From an uncultured Oscillospiraceae bacterium (GTDB taxonomy: Bacteria; Bacillota; Clostridia; Oscillospirales; Acutalibacteraceae): a DNA stretch of 13,437 nucleotides. Every line of letters begins with the position of its first letter. Positions within the stretch are counted from its first letter, which is position 1. Below the pieces are notes generated by a model that saw only the letters and a list, made by a program, of their open reading frames with translations, made no database searches and had not been told where the DNA came from. Shown here in pieces: positions 13,257 through 13,437 of this stretch. The position numbers and the translations under genes were made by a program. Location of the stretch: assembly GCA_900546895.1 (NCBI GenBank), contig UREO01000047.1:1-13437 (forward strand). The letters are read 5' to 3'.

Positions 13257-13437
13257 AAAAAATACGTCTTGAAGCGACTTTAAAAGCCCAACTAAGACGT
13301 ATTTTTTATGCACGATTTTTCGTTGAAGGAGAAAATTTTGACAGTGCGTTAAGAGAAACGGAGAATGATGCCAAGTGGTATTACATAAGAGGCTGTTATG
13401 TAGTTTCATCCAGACTATTTAGTAAAGCGCTTATACA
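13232..13437 (+). other. Unassigned open frame running off the contig, lacking a start
   Basis: A plus-strand frame is open for 68 codons to the contig end and reads like protein in places: an amphipathic stretch with LEATLKAQLRR, then WYYIRGCYVVSSRLFSKALI. It has no ATG, GTG or TTG start. One codon upstream there is an in-frame TAG (13229-13231), and just before that a short ATG start (13217, MNFQ). It might be a broken gene end, a gene with an early stop, or chance. I do not recognise it. Confidence 0.2.
13257..13307. terminator. Bidirectional intrinsic terminator
   Basis: AAAAAATACGTCTT (13257-13270) and AAGACGTATTTTTT (13294-13307) are perfect 14-bp complements, with A-runs and T-runs placed so that either strand gives a stem followed by U residues. 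The 23-base loop is unusually long. It lies about 140 bp after the last operon gene and is its likely end. An open reading frame also runs through it (see 13232-13437), so it could instead be coding by coincidence. Confidence 0.7.

Overview
This window looks like one end of an assembled contig from a low-GC Gram-positive (Firmicutes, probably Clostridia). The evidence is strong AGGAGG-type ribosome binding sites, an Lsa-type ABC-F protein, an HPr that keeps both His15 and the regulatory Ser46, and AT-rich gaps between genes of moderate GC. A finer taxonomic call is not supported. Bases 8-41 are an untrimmed Nextera/Tn5 sequencing adapter, so biological sequence starts at about 42.

Left part (151-1929, minus strand): a full-length ABC-F ribosome-protection-type ATPase sits behind a leader of about 265 nt. 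The leader has a good sigma-A promoter, a six-codon upstream ORF (MRNFSC), and a perfect 12-bp intrinsic terminator just before the ribosome binding site. Two competing pairings complete what looks like a ribosome-controlled transcription attenuator.

Middle-left (1967-4985, minus strand): an operon reads, in transcription order, an AlsE/Rpe-type ketose-phosphate 3-epimerase, a GntR/HutC regulator with a UTRA domain, and a 460-residue member of the sn-glycerol-1-phosphate dehydrogenase (AraM/EgsA) family. It has its own promoter in a 580-bp AT-rich divergent control region.

Right part (5370-13115, plus strand): from a near-consensus promoter followed by a perfect inverted repeat (a likely operator) runs a long carbohydrate operon. 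It encodes mannose-family PTS EIIA, EIIB, EIIC and EIID, a zinc MDR dehydrogenase, a class II aldolase, HPr, Enzyme I, and a TalC/FSA-type fructose-6-phosphate aldolase-like enzyme. A hairpin after EIID and two tandem hairpins between HPr and Enzyme I divide the message. A 14-bp A/T-flanked inverted repeat at 13257-13307 looks like the bidirectional end terminator.

Together the divergent operons look like a self-contained system for one unidentified sugar or polyol. PEP phosphate would pass EI -> HPr -> EIIA -> EIIB, and EIIC/EIID would import and phosphorylate the substrate. The dehydrogenase(s) and epimerase would convert the product to a cleavable ketose phosphate, and two different aldolases would cleave it. 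No sugar kinase or isomerase is present. The GntR protein is the obvious candidate regulator. The substrate cannot be read from the sequence.
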